Source: Gracilibacillus alcaliphilus (GTDB taxonomy: Bacteria > Bacillota > Bacilli > Bacillales > Amphibacillaceae). Taken from it: a stretch of DNA of 64,000 nt. Under the pieces are notes generated by a model. That model saw nothing but the letters and a program-made list of their open reading frames with translations. It ran no database searches and had not been told where the DNA came from. The DNA lies in assembly GCF_016909015.1 (NCBI RefSeq), contig NZ_JAFBFA010000013.1, positions 51,994 to 115,993 of the forward strand, written 5' to 3'. The translations under genes and the position numbers were made by a program. Below are positions 62,930 through 64,000 of this stretch, piece by piece; the stretch's first letter is position 1; each line of letters starts with the position of its first letter.

Positions 62930-63300
62930 GGCATTATATGAAAGAATAGGCGAATGGTGCGGGGGTAAGGATTAAGCCTTAAGGAATTTCTCTCGGCGCC
63001 ATCTAGATTTCCAGATCAAAAGAAATTTCAAGAAAGTTAAGCGGAGATAACGAATGCTAGCCCCGGTAAGTCTTCCTTGATTGATTCCCTTCTACTTCCT
63101 TTTCCAAAAATATGAATATCTTTTGCTAGTATACCAAAGTTTAGTGGCTTATTTGATTCTGACAGGCAAATGGACAAGCCCCCTCTCCTGCTCTGTCCGT
63201 CATTTTGGGTCTGACGGACAACACAAACTGTGCGTGCATCTGTCAAGTAGACAATCCTATTTGTCCGTCAATTTTTCTTTCTTGCCATGAGGATACCTAT
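62930..63300. other. spacer with repeated GTCCGTCA motifs
   Basis: GTCCGTCA at 63195-63202, TGACGGAC at 63212-63219 and GTCCGTCA again near 63263-63270, with TGACAGGCAAATGGAC nearby. The first two form a hairpin. No gene recognised. Confidence 0.35.
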
Positions 63301-63315
63301 GCCGTTTATCCGCCA

Positions 63316-63496
63316 TCCTTGTCAGCTATTTGGGTTTGTGGTGGTGAAAGAGGGCCGAATCGGGAAAAATAAAGCCTCTAAAGGGCTGCCGATTCGCGCA
63401 CATAGCGTACCACAAACCATCTCTTCTAAGCTCTCGCTGGTCGGGGCCCGGGTCCCAACACAGCGAGTCGCTAAGAAGAGGCATAGCTGACAAGGA
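63316..63496. repeat. structured element bounded by a 14-bp inverted repeat
   Basis: TCCTTGTCAGCTAT (63316-63329) and its exact reverse complement (63483-63496) bound 153 bases with two internal stems: CGAATCGG/CCGATTCG, and a long arm around CTCTTCT/AGAAGAG enclosing GGGGCCCGGGTCCC. It adjoins the transposase gene. Could be an IS end, a MITE or a passenger hairpin. Confidence 0.5.
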
Positions 63497-63503
63497 CAAG
63501 CCG

Positions 63504-64000
63504 CTACGCTGTGGCTCTTATTGTTTCTCTTGTGCCTTGTTGCTTTTCCCATCGCTCGATAAAACGAATAGGGCTTGTTTGTAATTTGGTGTGGATTCGT
63601 TTATGATTATAGTAATGGATGTACTTGGTTATCGCGTATTGCACTTCGGAGGCTGTTTTCATAGCTTCAAAGAAACAGACCATTTCACATTTTGCGTGAC
63701 TGAAGAAGTTCTCTATACAAGCGTTATCCCAGCAGTTGCCTCTGCGGGACATGGATGGGGTGAGGCCCATCTCTTTGACACGCTTGAGATAACCAGCGTT
63801 TGTGAATTGTGCGCCTTGATCACTATGTAAGAGGGCACCTTTCACAAACGTTTTTTCTTTTAAGCCCGCTAAGGCCTCATAAACCAACGCTAAGTCTTGC
63901 CGAGGTCCCACCGCATAAGCTACCAACTCATCGTGAAAGAGGTCTTTAATCGCACATAAATAGAGAAATTTATTCACCCCTTGTTGGACAGGTAAGTAAG
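63504..64000 (-). mobile_element. IS3-family transposase OrfB, partial (5' end outside window)
   Basis: The frame is open to the window edge; residues before the GTG at 63977 read YLPVQQGVNKFLYLCAIKDL, the usual integrase-core strand. Second catalytic Asp in ALLHSDQGAQFT and catalytic Glu in CWDNACIENFFSHAK; then YNHKRIHTKLQTSPIRF, typical of the IS3 (IS150-like) OrfB C-terminus. The first Asp and OrfA lie to the right. The 3' end is intact. Confidence 0.92.

Noticed and set aside
1..64000. CRISPR array, tRNA or rRNA genes, prophage or defence island
   Set aside because: No regularly spaced direct repeats with unique spacers, no clover-leaf genes or rRNA sequence, and no phage structural or defence proteins were seen on either strand.

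Overview
The window reads as chromosome from a low-GC, endospore-forming member of the Bacillaceae, probably from the halotolerant side of the family (Gracilibacillus, Amphibacillus or Oceanobacillus-like). This is inferred from gene content: divergent pta/hemQ, gerQ with ywdK and ywdI, a LiaIH-FSR stress operon, ypmR-ypmS, a yybP-ykoY riboswitch before a TerC protein, an S-box before metY, strong GGAGG-type ribosome binding sites and SigA-like promoters. Genus is not settled. No rRNA, tRNA or CRISPR array was seen.

Layout. 0-5.4 kb: conserved genes (pta fragment, hemQ, gerQ, ywdK, ywdI, a fructosamine-kinase-family protein, a membrane acyltransferase). 5.8-10.6 kb: transport and metal/redox genes (CitMHS carrier, TcyP-type cystine carrier, OsmC-like protein, YkoY-type TerC under a Mn riboswitch). 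10.8-18.3 kb: a glycan locus with two cytoplasmic-type sulfatases, an oligosaccharide-binding lipoprotein and a frameshifted YtdP/YesS-like regulator, without permease genes. 18.7-26.2 kb: pgcA, an AI-2E-family permease, paiA and a TRAP transporter in the unusual order Q-M-P. 27.2-38.2 kb: recQ, ampS and yfmR (start/stop overlap), cls, hsp20, a CoA-pyrophosphatase-type Nudix protein, a broken DUF3139 gene, and metY behind a SAM riboswitch.

38.8-51.4 kb is the most unusual part: 13 leftward genes with two RraA-like proteins, an Ldh2-family dehydrogenase, an iron-type alcohol dehydrogenase, an aldehyde dehydrogenase, a D-2-hydroxyacid dehydrogenase, a GarR-like reductase, an ABC sugar importer without its ATPase, a LacI regulator and an RpiB-like isomerase, with no sugar kinase. 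It looks like a complete import-and-oxidation route for an unidentified sugar or sugar acid, with shared operator-like palindromes at its promoters. 52-57.9 kb: ypmRS and the lia operon. 58-62.3 kb: a second sugar system (ribokinase-family kinase, AlsE-like epimerase, LacI regulator, divergent orphan galactitol-type EIIC) that could be an allulose/allose-type pathway. The right edge holds a DUF3889 protein and part of an IS3-family transposase.

The spacers carry several families of small non-coding repeats: family A (terminal inverted repeats beginning TGTTCAAAAAG, three copies plus a remnant, each ending a few bases from a stop codon), family B (large hairpins near 26-27 kb), family C (GATAAAGTGAAA ends, including a perfect 72-bp twin inside the lia operon), and one GTCCAGCTCC-type repeat. 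A 26-bp block is shared between families A and B, so the repeats appear modular. All assignments are from reading the sequence and remembered family features; no search was run.
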